Shown here: positions 32,630-44,606 of the stretch, one piece after another
How positions within the stretch are numbered: the first letter of the stretch is position 1
Layout: every line of letters begins with the position of its first letter
From: Scolanthus callimorphus
Lineage: Eukaryota; Cnidaria; Anthozoa; Actiniaria; Edwardsiidae
Assembly: GCA_033964015.1 (NCBI GenBank)
Contig: CM066915.1
Coordinates: 7,737,575 to 7,801,574 of the forward strand
Length of the DNA stretch: 64,000 nucleotides
Reading direction: 5' to 3'
Notes under the pieces: generated by a model
Told to the model about the DNA's origin: nothing
The model's database searches: none
Seen by the model: only the letters and a program-made list of their open reading frames with translations
Program-made: the position numbers and the translations under genes

Positions 32630-35600
32630 ATCATGTCCAAAAGAACCAACAAGGGGCGTATCCAGGCATTGCTTTCTTGTAAGCCACTCACGAAACTATC
32701 ACATACCATAATTGCAATACCATATCAGGAAAAGTCTGTTGAATTGGATTTTACGCTGCAAACAAACGACGTTTGAAACGGACCTAAGCAAATAAAAAAC
32801 TGTTCCCTTTCATTTTTTTCTTTTTTTTTCTTTATGGCGTGTGAAGCCCAAAAAGCCAGTTATTTGAGTTGCCCTGAATCTGTCATATGCTGTCTCATTT
32901 GCTGGTTTACATCACCTCCAGAATCGAAAATAAATAAAAGTGCTATTTTAGCCTTCAAAACTACACGGCTATAGTCAATACTTGGCAACAAGTAGGTACG
33001 CCAGTGCCGGCTAAGAAAAATATTATTCAGCTCCGAATTGAAGCTGCCGCACACCCGTCACATAACAAGAGAACACACTTCACACGCCAAACCCAACGAC
33101 GAAAACTCGTGTGGGGAAAAATCTGGAACGTGCTTCAGCGTCCTCCGTCGAAATTTCAACGGCAGAAATGTATTGTTTGTGTCCATAAGTGTTTTGCATT
33201 TAAAATTTGCTTAAACGGCTTTAATTATTCAGGGGCACCCTTATGGAGAACTGAGAAGGTGCGTGCGAAAGTCCTACCTACATTCAAGAGTAATGGCGCT
33301 TTCTTCTAATTGTTTGTTGGCTTTTGCTTTTCTTCAGGTAAGTTTTAACTAAGTTAGTTAGATGAGGAACTATAGCTGCTCATAGCGCAGGCTACCCTAA
33401 GCTTACTATGGCAATAGTTTTACCTGTAGTACTACCTGCAGCGACGTTTTTCGGTTGCTTTTTCATAGCTAGTAGTTATAGTAAATATGAATATCTATTA
33501 TCCACAACTCTTAGCTATACGTGTTTTTTCCCTGTAAGCGCTAACTTTCAAGCGAAAAATATTGTATTTTTTTCTAGTTTAGAAATGCTGTCTTTCTTAT
33601 TGACATTCAGTATTTTGCCGACTTCTATTTTCTTCAATCTGGGAAAGGTTTTCTTATGATCGTAGAACGAAATAAATGCACCCGAAACGTGTTCTAAAGG
33701 AGGCGTTTTAATTTATCGTATAAATGATAACAACTGTTGTTTCCATTAATGTTTCAGCTCCTTTGGCTGACAAGCGGGCGATCTCCAAGTAGGTTAAGAA
33801 CAATTTGAGCAGTATTATTTAAGAAATAGAATACATTTATCCATTTACCATAGCCTGATGGTAGCACGCGTGAAAGGTCGGGAGAACAACAAAGGCTGTG
33901 GGAACACGAGCCCCTCATATAAAATAAAAAAAAACTCGCCATAAAAGAACACATTTATGCAGAGATTAATTTTGATCGAACTCAGTGTGGCTCAATTCGC
34001 TCAATTTTTTTGTGTCTGAGACCATTCAAAACATCGAAATCTATAAAGCACTTTTGTTCAACTTATGAGAAAAGAGATTTCATTCAGGATTTGTCTTCAA
34101 CGGAAAAATGAATGTATTTTCATGCGAAATCGGTGAAAAGTGGCAGCACAGAAAAGTTTATGCGAGCCGTTGTTTTTGTCTGTTTGCGTAGCACAAACGA
34201 GCTCGAAAGGTTGTTTAGACATAAAGAAGCTAATGCCCTCCATTTTATATGCAATTCTTCCATAACTAGCATAAACTGTGTAAATCCCTAATTTAGGAGT
34301 GGCAAACTAACTTAAGCATACCCAGCCGTTTTCAGTCGATTTGCCGGTCGCACGTTTCATTTGATCGTTTTCACTTGCTCAATCAAAAGAATCTGTCCAT
34401 CTCGCTATTTCCTCACGCTGCCAATCTTTTCTATTGTTTTCTGAAGGTTTATCATTTTATAGATCCTTTTTTTAGCCCAATAGCTACATGCAGGAGAAGA
34501 AGGAAACAACAGAAAAGTGTATACCGTCGTCGCACAGGCAACCCACCAGTTTTGAGCGGGAAAATTAGCACGCGCGCGCTTGTATTTAGTTGGCGATTTT
34601 TATTTGAAAGGGTTTTTTTCTTTACATATTTTTTTTATTTCAACCCAGGGCCAGCGAAATGCAGGGTAGAATTTTTGACAAGTGAAGGAATTTTTTTCTT
34701 GTTCTTCACCAAAACCTGAAACGTTTCTGTGACAAGCTGTCAAATCAAAGTATTTTAGACTAAAAATCAAATTTACCGGGATGAACTCAAGATGGATATG
34801 TCGATAAACACGGGAGTTTCATGTAGGAAAAGAGGACGAAGAGTAAGAGAGAAGAACCGACAGCGAGCGAATCACATGTCGGAAGACAAATACGACCGCT
34901 CAGTCGAGAGAGAACGGGAAATTAATGTCTTCAGTAGGAGGATGGAGGTAATACCCAATAGCAAACATGTCGAAACCTGAAGATGATAAAAAGGCCGAGA
35001 CTAAATACAACGGAAAAAAGTGTCCAGAACATTTCTCAGATTCTTAGAAGGAAAGATAGAACGACAGCGCGAGATAACCGAAGGTCGAAACTCGGAAGAC
35101 TGTCGTCGTGCCGTGAAGTGACAAGAAAAATATTCTCAAGGTAGGTCCTCACGAAAAATGTTTAAATTCAACCGTAGTTTTAACTTTAAAACGTTTATTG
35201 TAAACTTTTAACAATAAACGTTTTAAAAGTAAAGTTTTAAATTTTTATTCCAATTTTTTTCGCGCCCCGGCGGCTCGCTACGCTAGTTGGAAAATGATGA
35301 AAGTTCATTACGCCTAATTCCAAGTGGAATACGCATTTTAAGCGATTTTCAGTTTGACAGCGATTCTACTTCCGTTGCCATAGCTTTGAGCGATAATTGT
35401 ACTTAGGGAGAATTTAGGTATTTGATTGCCAAGGCAGCCATGTTCAATGAATTGAACGTCATCGAAGTTTACTTTGGTCATCAAAAAACTCTGCAATGCA
35501 ATCTCCAAACGCCTCCAAACTTCCGATTTAGGCAATAGTACAGTAATTCTTGAATTTACTAACCTTTTTTTTTAGAATTTTTGACTATTTATCCATTTTG

Positions 35601-35840
35601 CTGTGGTTTGACTGAGGAGATAACTCTTGACTGCTTGATTCAATGTGTAGGTTTCCAATAAGACCTAAGCTTATATTTTTCTGGCTATTAAAATAGAGAG
35701 TGCTTCACAGTGTTTTCCACATATAACAGGCTAATGGAGATTTTAATCATTATATTATTTTGTTTTACTGTCGGATCAGGCACGAACATTTTCAAGTATA
35801 TCTTGTAGTTGTATAGCGCAAGTTTATTTGAGTTTATTTT
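32630..35840. other. Gene-free stretch
   Basis: 3.2 kb without recognisable coding sequence. A hairpin at about 35182-35245 pairs TAAAACGTTTATTGT with its reverse complement. Open frames at 33004-33309, 34375-34719 and 34792-34980 have no domain; the last is charged but biased in composition. Confidence 0.45.
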
Positions 35841-35844
35841 TGTA

Positions 35845-36751
35845 GGCTCCCAAATCAATAGACCCTTGGCGCGCTTTCCCGAGCGATGACGTCATACGAG
35901 GAGAGATTTTGTTGTCCCGGATGTTGCGACTCCAAAAAGCCTTTGTTGTTTCTCACCTCAACACATCGCTCGGCATATTTTCACAATTTTTTGGAACTCT
36001 GTGGACTTGCAAATCTATTGAGACATGGAAGATGAAAAAAAAGGATCCCAAGGGAAAGTTAAATCGAAATTGCGCCGTCCCGAGGTGCGCAGGCTGGGGA
36101 AGAATGCAGAGCTAAGACGGCCGAGGAGTTTCCTATCATGTCTTCCTCGCTGATCCCGAACTGAGAAAAGAATGGCTTGTAGCAATCAGACGAGACGAGA
36201 ACCAATATTTTCAGGCATGTACCGATTCTATTTTTGTCAAACCCAAGCAGTTCATAAATATGTCCATACTTCTTACGCTTGATCAACAGGAATATAAGGC
36301 TCCCAAATCAAAAGACCCTTGGAGCGCTTTCCCGAGCGATGACGTCATACGAGGAGAGATTTTGTTGTCCCGGATGTTGCGACTCCAAAAAGCCTTTGTT
36401 GTTTCTCACCTCAACACATCGCTCGGCATATTTTCACAATTTTTTGGAACTCTGTGGACTTGCAAATCTATTGAGACATGGAAGATGAAAAAAAAAAGGA
36501 TCCCAAGGGAAAGTTAAATCGAAATTGCGCCGTCCCGAGGTGCGCAGGCTGGGGAAGAATGCAGAGCTAAGACGGCCGAGGAGTTTCCTATCATGTCTTC
36601 CTCGCTGATCCCGAACTGAGAAAAGAATGGCTTGTAGCAATCAGACGAGACGAGAACCAATATTTTCAGGCATGTACCGATTATATTCTTGTCAAACCCA
36701 AGCAGTTCATAAATATGTCCATACTTCTTACGCTTGATCAACAGGAATATA
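35845..36751 (+). repeat. 453-bp tandem duplication covering a transposon end and its first exon
   Basis: The copies begin GGCTCCCAAATCAA at 35845 and 36298. Differences are few: TAGACCC to AAGACCC, CGCGC to AGCGC, a longer A run, and single bases near the end. Each copy holds the left terminal repeat and the THAP exon, including the same premature TAA. Confidence 0.93.
35859..35907 (+). repeat. Left terminal inverted repeat (also copied at 36312-36360)
   Basis: TAGACCCTTGGCGCGCTTTC leading into GCGATGACGTCATACGAGG and ending AGAGAT. A TGACGTCA site lies in the centre. The pair is at 41591-41648. Confidence 0.85.
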
Positions 36752-38691
36752 AGCTCGACACAACTGTCGCTGAACTGTCATTCCATCGACATTTTGTCCA
36801 GTGTTTGAATACATAAATCGGTAACAAACTGAAACTAGAGAGGTCGCCCCCTGTATCATTTTCATTTCTTTGACTTGCAGCTTTTTTATACACTGTGGTT
36901 TCTCTTTCTGATACTCAATTTTGAGTAATATCCCCCACTGACAGTGGGAAGCTTAACCAACCTAACTTCATCAAACTCTTGAGATTCACCCCCACGTGGC
37001 AGGTAGTTACAGAAAAGTGATCAAAAATCCTGATAATGTCAATGCGGGTGAAATACAGTAAATGTACACAATCATTATGTGGGCCTCAAAGTCTTGTGAC
37101 AGCAACGAGATATCAACCAATACATTTTATATCAAAAATTACCATATACATTACCTGGAAAATAAAATGTTAAAAGTTAAATTGAGTAGAGTTATTTCAT
37201 ATCAGGGGATTATTCCTGTTTTCCTTAATTATCATAACTACAATTTTATAATGGGGGAACTACAGGCATGGGGGAAATTACCAATTGCAAACTTGACTCT
37301 AACTATACACCTAATTCAATATATGTTGCTTTTGGCTTTGGTTGTTGAAGCACGGAGTGACCAGAATCCCCAAAGCATTCCCAAAGCAACCACTTTTAAT
37401 TAGGTGTATGTTATATCTATCTCACCAGGTACAAGGGTACACATGTATATGCTCTTTGCATTTCAAGAAAGAGGATTTACAATACCATACATTCAGTGGT
37501 CGCACAACATTGAAAGCTGCAGCTGTTCCTTCAGTGTTTGATTGCTGGGAGTAGCACAAGTTAAAATTCAAGAAAGGCCACCGAACAAGTAATAACTAGC
37601 AAGGGAGCAAACTGGCACACAGGCAGAGGATATTCCCATGATCGATGTGTCATCATCAGAGTCTAGAAGAACAACTACTTGAACTACAGCATAAGCTTAA
37701 TGCTGCTACAGCTGAAATTATGGAACTACAAGAAACTGTAAGGAAGCAGTATTTACCATAGGCATAAAGAGTGAAGATATCCCCTTCTATACTGGATTTG
37801 AAAATCGTGAAGTGTTTGACGCTGTGCTGGAATATCTTGATCCAGGACCACATTGTCAAAATGTGATAACTAGAGCTTAGTACCAGTGCGAAGTTACTCA
37901 TGAATGTGAGGGAAACAAACGAGGAAGAAAAAGTAAGCTCTCTCCCAAGAATCAGTTTTTAATATTTCATTGCCGCTTAAAATTGGGTTTGTTTGAGCAG
38001 GATTTGTCATACAGATTTAGAATTTTAATATCTACAGTGAGCAAGATTGTAACAACATGGGCTAAATTTTTGTTATTTGAGACTGGGAAGTATAGATATA
38101 TGGCAAACCAGACAGGTCATTTCAGATACCATGCCATAGTCAATTAAACTGAAGTACCCAGACACAAGAATAATTTAAGATGCCACAGAATTCAAGGTAG
38201 AGGTTCCATCCTCCCTGACATTCCAGTCACAGACATTTTCAAATTATAAAAGCTCCAACACATTGAAAGGGCTGGTAGGAATAACCCCTGCTGGCCATGT
38301 ACATTTCATTGCTCAGTTATATACGGGGAGTATATCAGACAGAGAGCTAACAGTCTGGTCTGATCTGCTGCATAAACCATTTCAGTATGGCGATTGTCCT
38401 GTGGCAGACAAGGGATTTGACATACAGGACCTATTAGACCCTCCGGGGGTAAAATTCAATATCCCACCATTTCTTGGTCAGGATGGGCAAATGGCAAGAA
38501 GTGCTGTTACAGAAACCCAGCAAATAGCTGCAGAGCGCATACATGTTGAACGAGCTATCAGTAAAATAAAGCAATTTCATATTTTTAATCGAGTAATACC
38601 TTGGTCATTGGTTGGAACCATAAATCAAATATGGTCTGTTTGCAGCCTTTTAACCCTTTTTCAGAAGCCAATCATATCTTGTGAAACATAA
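36021..38691 (+). pseudogene. THAP-domain DDE transposase
   Basis: Exon 1 (about 36021-36213, repeated at 36475-36667) encodes the start of a THAP zinc finger: NCAVPRCAGW with the first Cys pair, then a TAA in place of a sense codon, then VSYHVFLADPELRKEWLVAI. A second exon at about 37432-37553 supplies CSLHFKKEDL and AAAVPSVFD, the end of THAP. From 37780: FYTGFENREVFDAVLEYL, a helix-turn-helix (LSPKNQFLIFHCRLKLGL ... STVSKIVTTWAKF), then the DDE_Tnp_4 nuclease with DATEF (first Asp, next to a TAA at about 38178), ADKGFD (second Asp) and HVERAI (Glu), ending at TAA 38691. THAP binds the element ends; the DDE domain would cut and join them. Several stops, one shared by both exon-1 copies, make it a pseudogene. 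Confidence 0.82.
38263..38691 (+). CDS. DDE_Tnp_4 catalytic C-terminus of the THAP transposase
   Basis: Longest clean stretch of the transposase, 142 codons. GDCPVADKGFD carries the second catalytic Asp and ERIHVERAISKIK the catalytic Glu. IPWSLVGTINQIWSVCSLLT is the usual C-terminal helix. It has no start of its own and belongs to the pseudogene above. Confidence 0.8.
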   Translation: MKGLVGITPAGHVHFIAQLYTGSISDRELTVWSDLLHKPFQYGDCPVADKGFDIQDLLDPPGVKFNIPPFLGQDGQMARSAVTETQQIAAERIHVERAISKIKQFHIFNRVIPWSLVGTINQIWSVCSLLTLFQKPIISCET

Positions 38692-38699
38692 GATGCGGT

Positions 38700-39500
38700 T
38701 CTCCAGGTAGAAGTAATATTTTTTTAGTACAGCCATTCTCTCACACAGTGTTCCTTCAATCGTCAAACCATACAAAGGAGGCTCTGGTGGTAGAGTTTGA
38801 GGGCCTCGCTGGTAAGTTGAGGAAGCTGTGATGCACCCAGGATTCCTTTTCACTCAGGCGTTCTACATACCTGCTGTCATCAAATGGCTGCCACCAGAGC
38901 CTCCCTCATGAAAGAGTGTCAATATTAAAATTATAGTCGAGTCTTTTTTTGTATTTGAACACAAATACATAATTGTAAGTTATGCTATTGCCTTGCAGTT
39001 GCTGCAGGCTTACAGGTTTTGCAGTTATGTTTTCTTTCTAAAGTACCTGACAAAGTACAATAAAATAAGTAATAATCAAGCATGGCATATTTCGAATTGC
39101 ACCAGCCCCCCTCCCTGGTGCACCAAAACTGTGACTTACTGAAAGCTGTACATCAAAGAAAATTGCAAGAAAATGCACCATAAATGGCAAACATAGTGTC
39201 ATACTAGGAATGCCATGGTAATGTGTTAAAAAATAGGAATATTCCAGAGGACACCCAAGATTATTCCAGGGTAGACTTGAAAACCACTGTGATTGTGGGA
39301 TGTAGAAGCAACTTACAAGTTCCAGGAAAGGTGTGAAAACTGGGTTTCTTGATTTTGTTGATTGCCCATTTAGAAGCATATATATTTTTATACACTGACT
39401 ACTGAAAATATATTATTTCTATATTGATTTTGAGTGCTTTATAGCTACTGGGATAATATGATCTTGATAAAATGTTACCAAATGACTCATCATTTGCCCC
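38700..39500. other. Stretch between the two convergent transposon genes
   Basis: No coding sequence beyond the tails of the flanking genes. Presumably 3' untranslated regions and terminators of both. Confidence 0.4.
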
Positions 39501-41345
39501 CAAAACAACTCATCAAATAAAATGCGTTTAACTAGGAGCCCCTTTTTGGTGTACACAACAAAGTCACCAGTCCAATCCACAGATACCCATTTGGCCCTGT
39601 ACTTGAAAGTAGTATTGGTGTGCCCTTTTCAAGCATGGTTTACCATTGACTATTTTACAACAAAAATCTGGCTCATCACATGCATCTCTTGGTGTTACCA
39701 TTCTATAAGAGTAGGGGCACTTGACTTCTAGTAGCCCAGCTCCACACCTACTATCAATTACTTTACTGTCTGGGGATGCACCAGCCCAGGCCATGCTAGG
39801 ATTCACTACAGGCCCAGATGGAAAAACTGAAACAGGGCTTCCACTATTACGCATGTATTCTGTGTACTGTTTGACAGCATTAGCTTCATTGTCTAGTCCA
39901 TACCGAATAGCAGTGACATGTGAAATATCCTTGGAATTTACTATGTTGGTCTCTACGAATCTGGTGTGATTCAGGTTTGTCTTACGCTTGTAAACAAGGC
40001 CAAACTTACTGCATGTTAATCTGCTTTTCCTTGCTTCAACCATTTTGGGTTGCTACTTTGACCTCGAGTTTCCAATTCTAGCCTAACTGCCTGATCTCTA
40101 CTTATATAAAGTGTTGAAAAAAATTATCAACTTCTTGAGTTAAGGGCTGACTGATGTTAAATATTAGAACTGGATGTAAAGGCAATTCTGGGTAAACGTT
40201 AGGCATTAAAGTGGAAGAGACTACTTTACTGCCAGATATATCGCAGATAACATCAAAATGGCCTTCAGTGAGTGATGAGATGAGAGCTGAGCACACTACC
40301 TACAGGTACAGTACATTGGAGTTTGATGGGTATGGTAGTTGGTAGTCTGCATAGGGATACCACAAAAACCCAATGATGGGTTAATGCGCTTCAGTGTGCC
40401 TTGCAATCTAGCAACACCATTTGTGTTACAAGGATTTGGGGCACGGGCCTCATATAAAGTTGACTGAATTCCCCTGGGCCTTTCCTTGGAGTAAATGGGA
40501 CAGTGAACCCCATGACTGGCTCTGGGGAAGTACCTTGTGTTCTTGGCCGATGCCACTTTTGTGGGTTATCAGTACATGTACCAGCTACTGGGAAAGATTT
40601 CAATTAGTGATCTATGAGATATAACAAGGCAATAGTGTGATTGCAATAGCCTGCTCTTCCTGCAACACAGGAACACCTAGATGACAAAATATTTCCACTA
40701 TCAGGTTTTAGTTTTACTAACACAGCATGAGGTGCCTGACTTTTTCTCTGGGACCTATAGCATTTTCCTTTGATAGTGCAGCTTCCATTTTGTTCATTGC
40801 ATGTCACATTATGCACATAATTTTCAAAGAAAAACTGATACCCTTTACTTAATGGTATTTCAATGTAGCTTTCAGTTTTTTTGCTATTAGCATTAGAAAA
40901 TGACTTTCCCGACTTTTCGGCTTGATCACATATTTTAATGTAAGAAAAACTCCATCAGAAGGGAGCGAGTCTTGTGATGGGCTGGGTTGACTGTCTGAGC
41001 TGATTTCTTGGCTGCACTTCCTGCACTTAGATTTTAGCTGTCTTGTGAAGCAGAGCCCCGGATCTGGGTCAACGATCGGTAGTATTTGTTGACTGCTTTG
41101 AGTCTGTCGAACCCTTGGAAAAAATATGCCATTGTAAACGAAGTATAAGTAAGGCGTGTGTTTTCATGTTTCAAGTCGTGGCATTGTTCCCACCATTTTG
41201 CATACCTTACAACCAACTCAGCTCGTGTATCACTCGATTTTACTTTTAAACCACAGCATCTTAGCCAGAACTTGAGTTCTGATTTCTTTGCTTTGTCAAG
41301 TGTGTGCTGTAGATTTGCGCCTGGAATGTCGGATGCTTGAAGCTA
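39410..41345 (-). pseudogene. SAP-SWIM-YqaJ protein (transposon accessory nuclease)
   Basis: Order on the minus strand: a SAP-like DNA-binding motif at 41345-41034 (KKSELKFWLRCCGLKVKSSD), starting after a TTTTTAG acceptor; a SWIM zinc finger at 40816-40604 (CSCVAGRAGYCNHTIALLY, C-x-C-xn-C-x-H); a linker with frameshifts at 40603-40044; and a YqaJ exonuclease-like domain at 40043-39564 with GASPDSKV and LLEVKCPYSY (Asp and Glu-x-Lys of the PD-(D/E)XK fold). A frameshift near 39585 moves the last segment (WTGDFVVYT...) to another frame, running to about 39410. The family resembles lambda exonuclease and is known as YqaJ-like viral recombinase. It converges on the THAP transposase within the same terminal repeats, so a role in processing transposition intermediates is inferred. 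Confidence 0.8.
39564..40043 (-). CDS. YqaJ-like nuclease domain
   Basis: 159 open codons, the best preserved part of the accessory gene. GASPDSKVID provides the metal-binding Asp and LEVKCPYS the Glu and Lys. AHQYYFQVQGQMG contains the family's conserved Tyr/Gln helix. The ATG at 40043 follows a stop and is probably internal to the original protein. Confidence 0.78.
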   Translation of the reverse strand: MVEARKSRLTCSKFGLVYKRKTNLNHTRFVETNIVNSKDISHVTAIRYGLDNEANAVKQYTEYMRNSGSPVSVFPSGPVVNPSMAWAGASPDSKVIDSRCGAGLLEVKCPYSYRMVTPRDACDEPDFCCKIVNGKPCLKRAHQYYFQVQGQMGICGLDW

Positions 41346-41590
41346 AAAGATTAATAAGCAAAATAAAATATGGCTATGCGATTACAAAATAGCTGAAAAT
41401 GTCCTCTAGCGCTTTCCCTACGCAAAAAAATGCCCAGAATTTGGTTGTACTTACCGGTCTACAAACACACACAAGATCTGAAGTTCCTCAATCCATGTTT
41501 TTACCTTTAAAAACATAAAAACCGGTGCGACGATCTTTCCCTGGATGAAATGTCCCAAAGCACCTGTTCGCGACATTGGAGACAGTCTGG

Positions 41591-41648
41591 ATCTCTCCTC
41601 GTATGACGTCATCGCCCGGTAAAGCCCGCCATATTCGAAGAGGGTCTA
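41591..41648 (-). repeat. Right terminal inverted repeat
   Basis: Read on the minus strand: TAGACCCT, a 10-bp insertion, then GGCGGGCTTTACCGGGCGAT and GACGTCATACGAGGAGAGAT, about 93% identical to the left end over the inner 40 bp. Confidence 0.85.
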
Positions 41649-41900
41649 ATAAGTTAAGTTTTTAAATAATGCTTGCTTCCCCCAGGAAGCGACCCCGGGG
41701 AACCCCCGGGGAATGAGGCCGAGATTTGTATGCAAAACTTGCCCGAGGTAGGGTTTTTTCGACTTTTGTACATATCGCCTATCACCCACGGGGTAAACCC
41801 ACAGGATTTGTTTGGAAAGAAGAAGGCAAAAGTGCATAATACCGGAACTCCTTAGCGGCCGAAGGGCGCAGAGCGGAGCAGGAAGAATACAATCGCAGGA
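41649..41900. repeat. Diverged inverted R-end fragment inside Harbinger transposase
   Basis: CCGGAACTCC, a GC-rich hairpin remnant (GCGGCCGAAGGGCGC) and GCGGAGCA at 41852-41890 resemble the R-end of the 128-bp-repeat family. A nearby direct duplication of CAGGAAGAATACAAT (41879-41907) may come from the same event. The rest of the segment (41690-41850) matches nothing else in the window. Confidence 0.45.
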
Positions 41901-43985
41901 AGAATACAATAGCTCAAAATATAACACCATAAGGATGATACTGTTATTCGCTTTGTAGTCAATATAGTGAGACCCTGAATTAGCTGGTGGGGGAATAACA
42001 ATGCGTTTTCCATCCACAGCTCCTAAGTTATTCGGGAAATTCCACATTCTTTTATATTTCTCTGCAGCCATTCTTCTTCAGTATTTGGCGTCTTTAGATA
42101 CCTACAAAATAGACATAGAAGAAACATTTGTTACAAAGCATGGAAAATAAAACAGTCAAAGCCTGGGACTTCATACAGTATGTATATAAACCAAATCACA
42201 CTTTGAGGAATTTCCTGGAAGACAAGGACTATTCAGGAAGCATGCCTTAAAATGCATGGGAATGATTCCTTGGCAAAGAGGACTATCCAACAATGCCAAA
42301 TTAATGCAGAAACACTATCAAGCTGGGCTTCTCCGAAGAAAACAAAAATGATTTTTAATATCAAAAAACTATATAATATTCTAGAGAAAATATATTGATT
42401 TGAAAGTATAAACTGCACCAATTGTTTTTATTCAATTGTTTTGCAGTTAAGTGTGAGTGAAGAATGAGACTGGAAGCAAAGTAAATTCCTTATATAAACG
42501 CATCGCAAATTGCTACCTAGAGCAAGAGAAATTAAATGTTCACAGGCCCGAAATATCTAAGAGAATGAAAACCTTTGAGAATTTTAGATATTATTTTACA
42601 AAGCCTATTAACCTTTCTCATAGCTTATATCTATTGTTGACAGTTTTTGGGTAGGCTCTTTCTGTGGTTATTCATTGGAATTTTTTATGTTAAAAATTCC
42701 AATGAATTTGCCAAATAAAATTTCGATTCTGTATGTTGTTTTCTTTGTCATGCTGCAAAAGCCAGCTGAGATTGCACTAGGCAAAAAAGGAAAGAATGTA
42801 ATTGGCGTATTGCTGTGAATTGCTGCTGGCAAAGTTAAGGACCATAAGCGCTAAAGCCGCATTGCAGGCACACAAGAATAAAACGCAGTTGAAAATTCGA
42901 TGCAAATTTTCAGTTTGAAGTTGTGAATTGCGAAGAACAATAGGAACCCCTTTGGGATCTACAGTATCAGCCAATCACGGCTGTTGAATAACAATAGATC
43001 CAAATTGAAAACAAAGCGCAAAGGTTCCCGGTTGACTATGGGCTTTTAATGAATGCCACATTTATGGTTCATTGATTACAACACAAAATTATCTTTGAAG
43101 TGCCAAAATATCTATTCAGTAACCACCGCGTATGCATTGCTACGCAACCTCAAAACTCACTGCATGTTGCGATTGGCGATTTTACACAAGAAATTTGTAA
43201 TGTTAATTTTCTTGAACCAGAAAGTTAAACACTCGAGGAAAGGAAGCTTAAAAACATTTTGGTTGATCAAACTAGGCAATCAATTAGGTCGCTTAGCAAT
43301 GTATACAGTGGTAAATTACTGAAATATTATGTGACAGATCTCTTGACACAATTTTATCAGGAATTGCAAATTTCCAGCCGCAGGATAAAGTTGGGGCTGA
43401 AGTTTTCAGACATACCTTTGCATTGTTCTCACTATTTCCTGACAGGTCTCGATAACAATTTCTGATATTGTTGTTCGGCCACTCCGGAAGTGATACTGCA
43501 GAGACTTGAAAGATTCTCCTTCTGCCAGGTAACGAAGTGTTAGAGCGAGGCGCTCAGCGGGAGGGATGCTGGTTCACGTAAAAGTATCCTTTTTTGAAAT
43601 TCCGGGTCCCACTTTGTTCAATATTTCTAGAAACAATCTTCTACCATTCTAAAAAAGTTGCGATACTCAGGCATGTCCTCTTCTCTTAATTATTGTATCA
43701 GCTGTAAGAAATGCAATTTCAATTGTTTATTTATGTTGCTGTTACAACATTTTAATGTTTTTAAAAAACATTGAAAAGGTGTGAAAGTCTACAAGAAACG
43801 AAAAGCTTCAAGGGAGTCCCCGTCGATTTTGGGCTTACCTGGTGAAAATAGCCTCCCTCTTCCCTCCGTGAAATCCAGGGACGAACACAAATTTTCCTTT
43901 CTATCTCTCGAAGATCTTCATCTTCTTTCTGATCTTGTTCAGCCAGCAGCAAAAGAGCCGCGACGCGGGCTCGATTGACTCGCCC
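41900..43985 (-). pseudogene. PIF/Harbinger (HARBI1-type) transposase
   Basis: Exon 1 at about 43985-43840 gives EDLREIERKICVRPWISRRE and ends at a GTAAG donor (YFHQ). Exon 2 at about 43690-43435 has PEYRNFFRMVEDCF and, after a frameshift and stops, a segment like the HTH region with FQVSAV and NNNIRN. A third exon after a TTTTGTAG acceptor at about 42101 gives LKTPNTEEEWLQ and, one frame over, MWNFPNNLGAVDGKRIVIPP, the DDE_Tnp_4 block with the first catalytic Asp. The rest of the nuclease domain is lost at about 41900 where a repeat end intrudes. Together with the divergent gene at 44607-45205 it forms the usual two-gene Harbinger layout. Confidence 0.75.
42125..43430. other. Intronic or gene-free sequence of the Harbinger remnant
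   Basis: No further exon recognised with confidence. A perfect 15-bp hairpin (TTCATTGGAATTTTT and its complement) lies at about 42671-42706. Confidence 0.4.
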
Positions 43986-43989
43986 TTAG

Positions 43990-44600
43990 ACAGACGGTCA
44001 TCGGTTGCTATAGAGTCGAAAAGCCTGTTGAACTGCAATGACTAATTATGTTAACCAAAAAATTATTCAGGGAGTTTATTTGTTTGTTTTAATCACTGTT
44101 GTCATCTGTAGTGAGTGTTGAACTTTTTTAGCACTTTGTAATTTTTTTCTATATATTTTTTTGTATAGAGTTACAACAGATAACACAATTTACGGTAATG
44201 ATCTCAATGAAATGAATAATATTTTTTATTAATGTATAATTCCACAAAATGTCCATAAACCCCTCAATGGGGCTGTCTGGAATACGTCCTGTAAAGAAAT
44301 TGTATGAACAATAAATGAGGATTTGTTTATGAATACATGTAGATACTTTCTGGAATCAAGATTTCTGTCTAGTTGTTGCCCCGGTAATTTGCTGATGGCA
44401 GTGATTGTATCTTTATTCAAGGTCTGGCCCAATGAAGTGGAGTAAACAAAACGATAACCTGTTGGTAAATGAAGTTATTGTAATCAACGCATTTTCCTAA
44501 CCAAAGGGTGCCACAGCCCGCATCAACCTGTAGAAGAAAATTGCCATCAATCTAAACGCAATACAAACCCAGCATTCTCTGTTATGAAAGAGCTGTACGT
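43990..44600. other. Stretch between divergent Harbinger genes
   Basis: No coding sequence seen; AT-rich. It would have held the promoters of both Harbinger genes. Confidence 0.35.
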
Positions 44601-44606
44601 GACAGA

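Larger units (their letters stand above)
35859..41648. mobile_element. ISL2EU/Harbinger-like element with THAP transposase and SWIM-YqaJ nuclease genes
   Basis: Left end 35859-35907 and right end 41591-41648 are inverted repeats sharing TAGACCCT and GGCG(C/G)GCTTT(C/A)CCG(A/G)GCGATGACGTCATACGAGGAGAGAT; the right one has 10 extra bases. The ends adjoin TA on both sides, which is palindromic and so does not define the duplication. Inside, a THAP-DDE transposase gene (+) and a SAP-SWIM-YqaJ gene (-) converge and together fill the element. Pairing of a transposase with a YqaJ-type protein is, from memory, a property of ISL2EU elements. Both genes are broken and the left end is duplicated, so this copy is dead. 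Confidence 0.78.

Noticed and set aside
34792..34980. Charged 62-codon frame (KRGRRVREKNRQRANHMSE...)
   Set aside because: Biased composition and no homology recognised; no splice sites or partner exons.
36059..36741. Minus-strand 75-codon frames repeated at 36059-36286 and 36514-36741
   Set aside because: Antisense shadows of the duplicated THAP exon.
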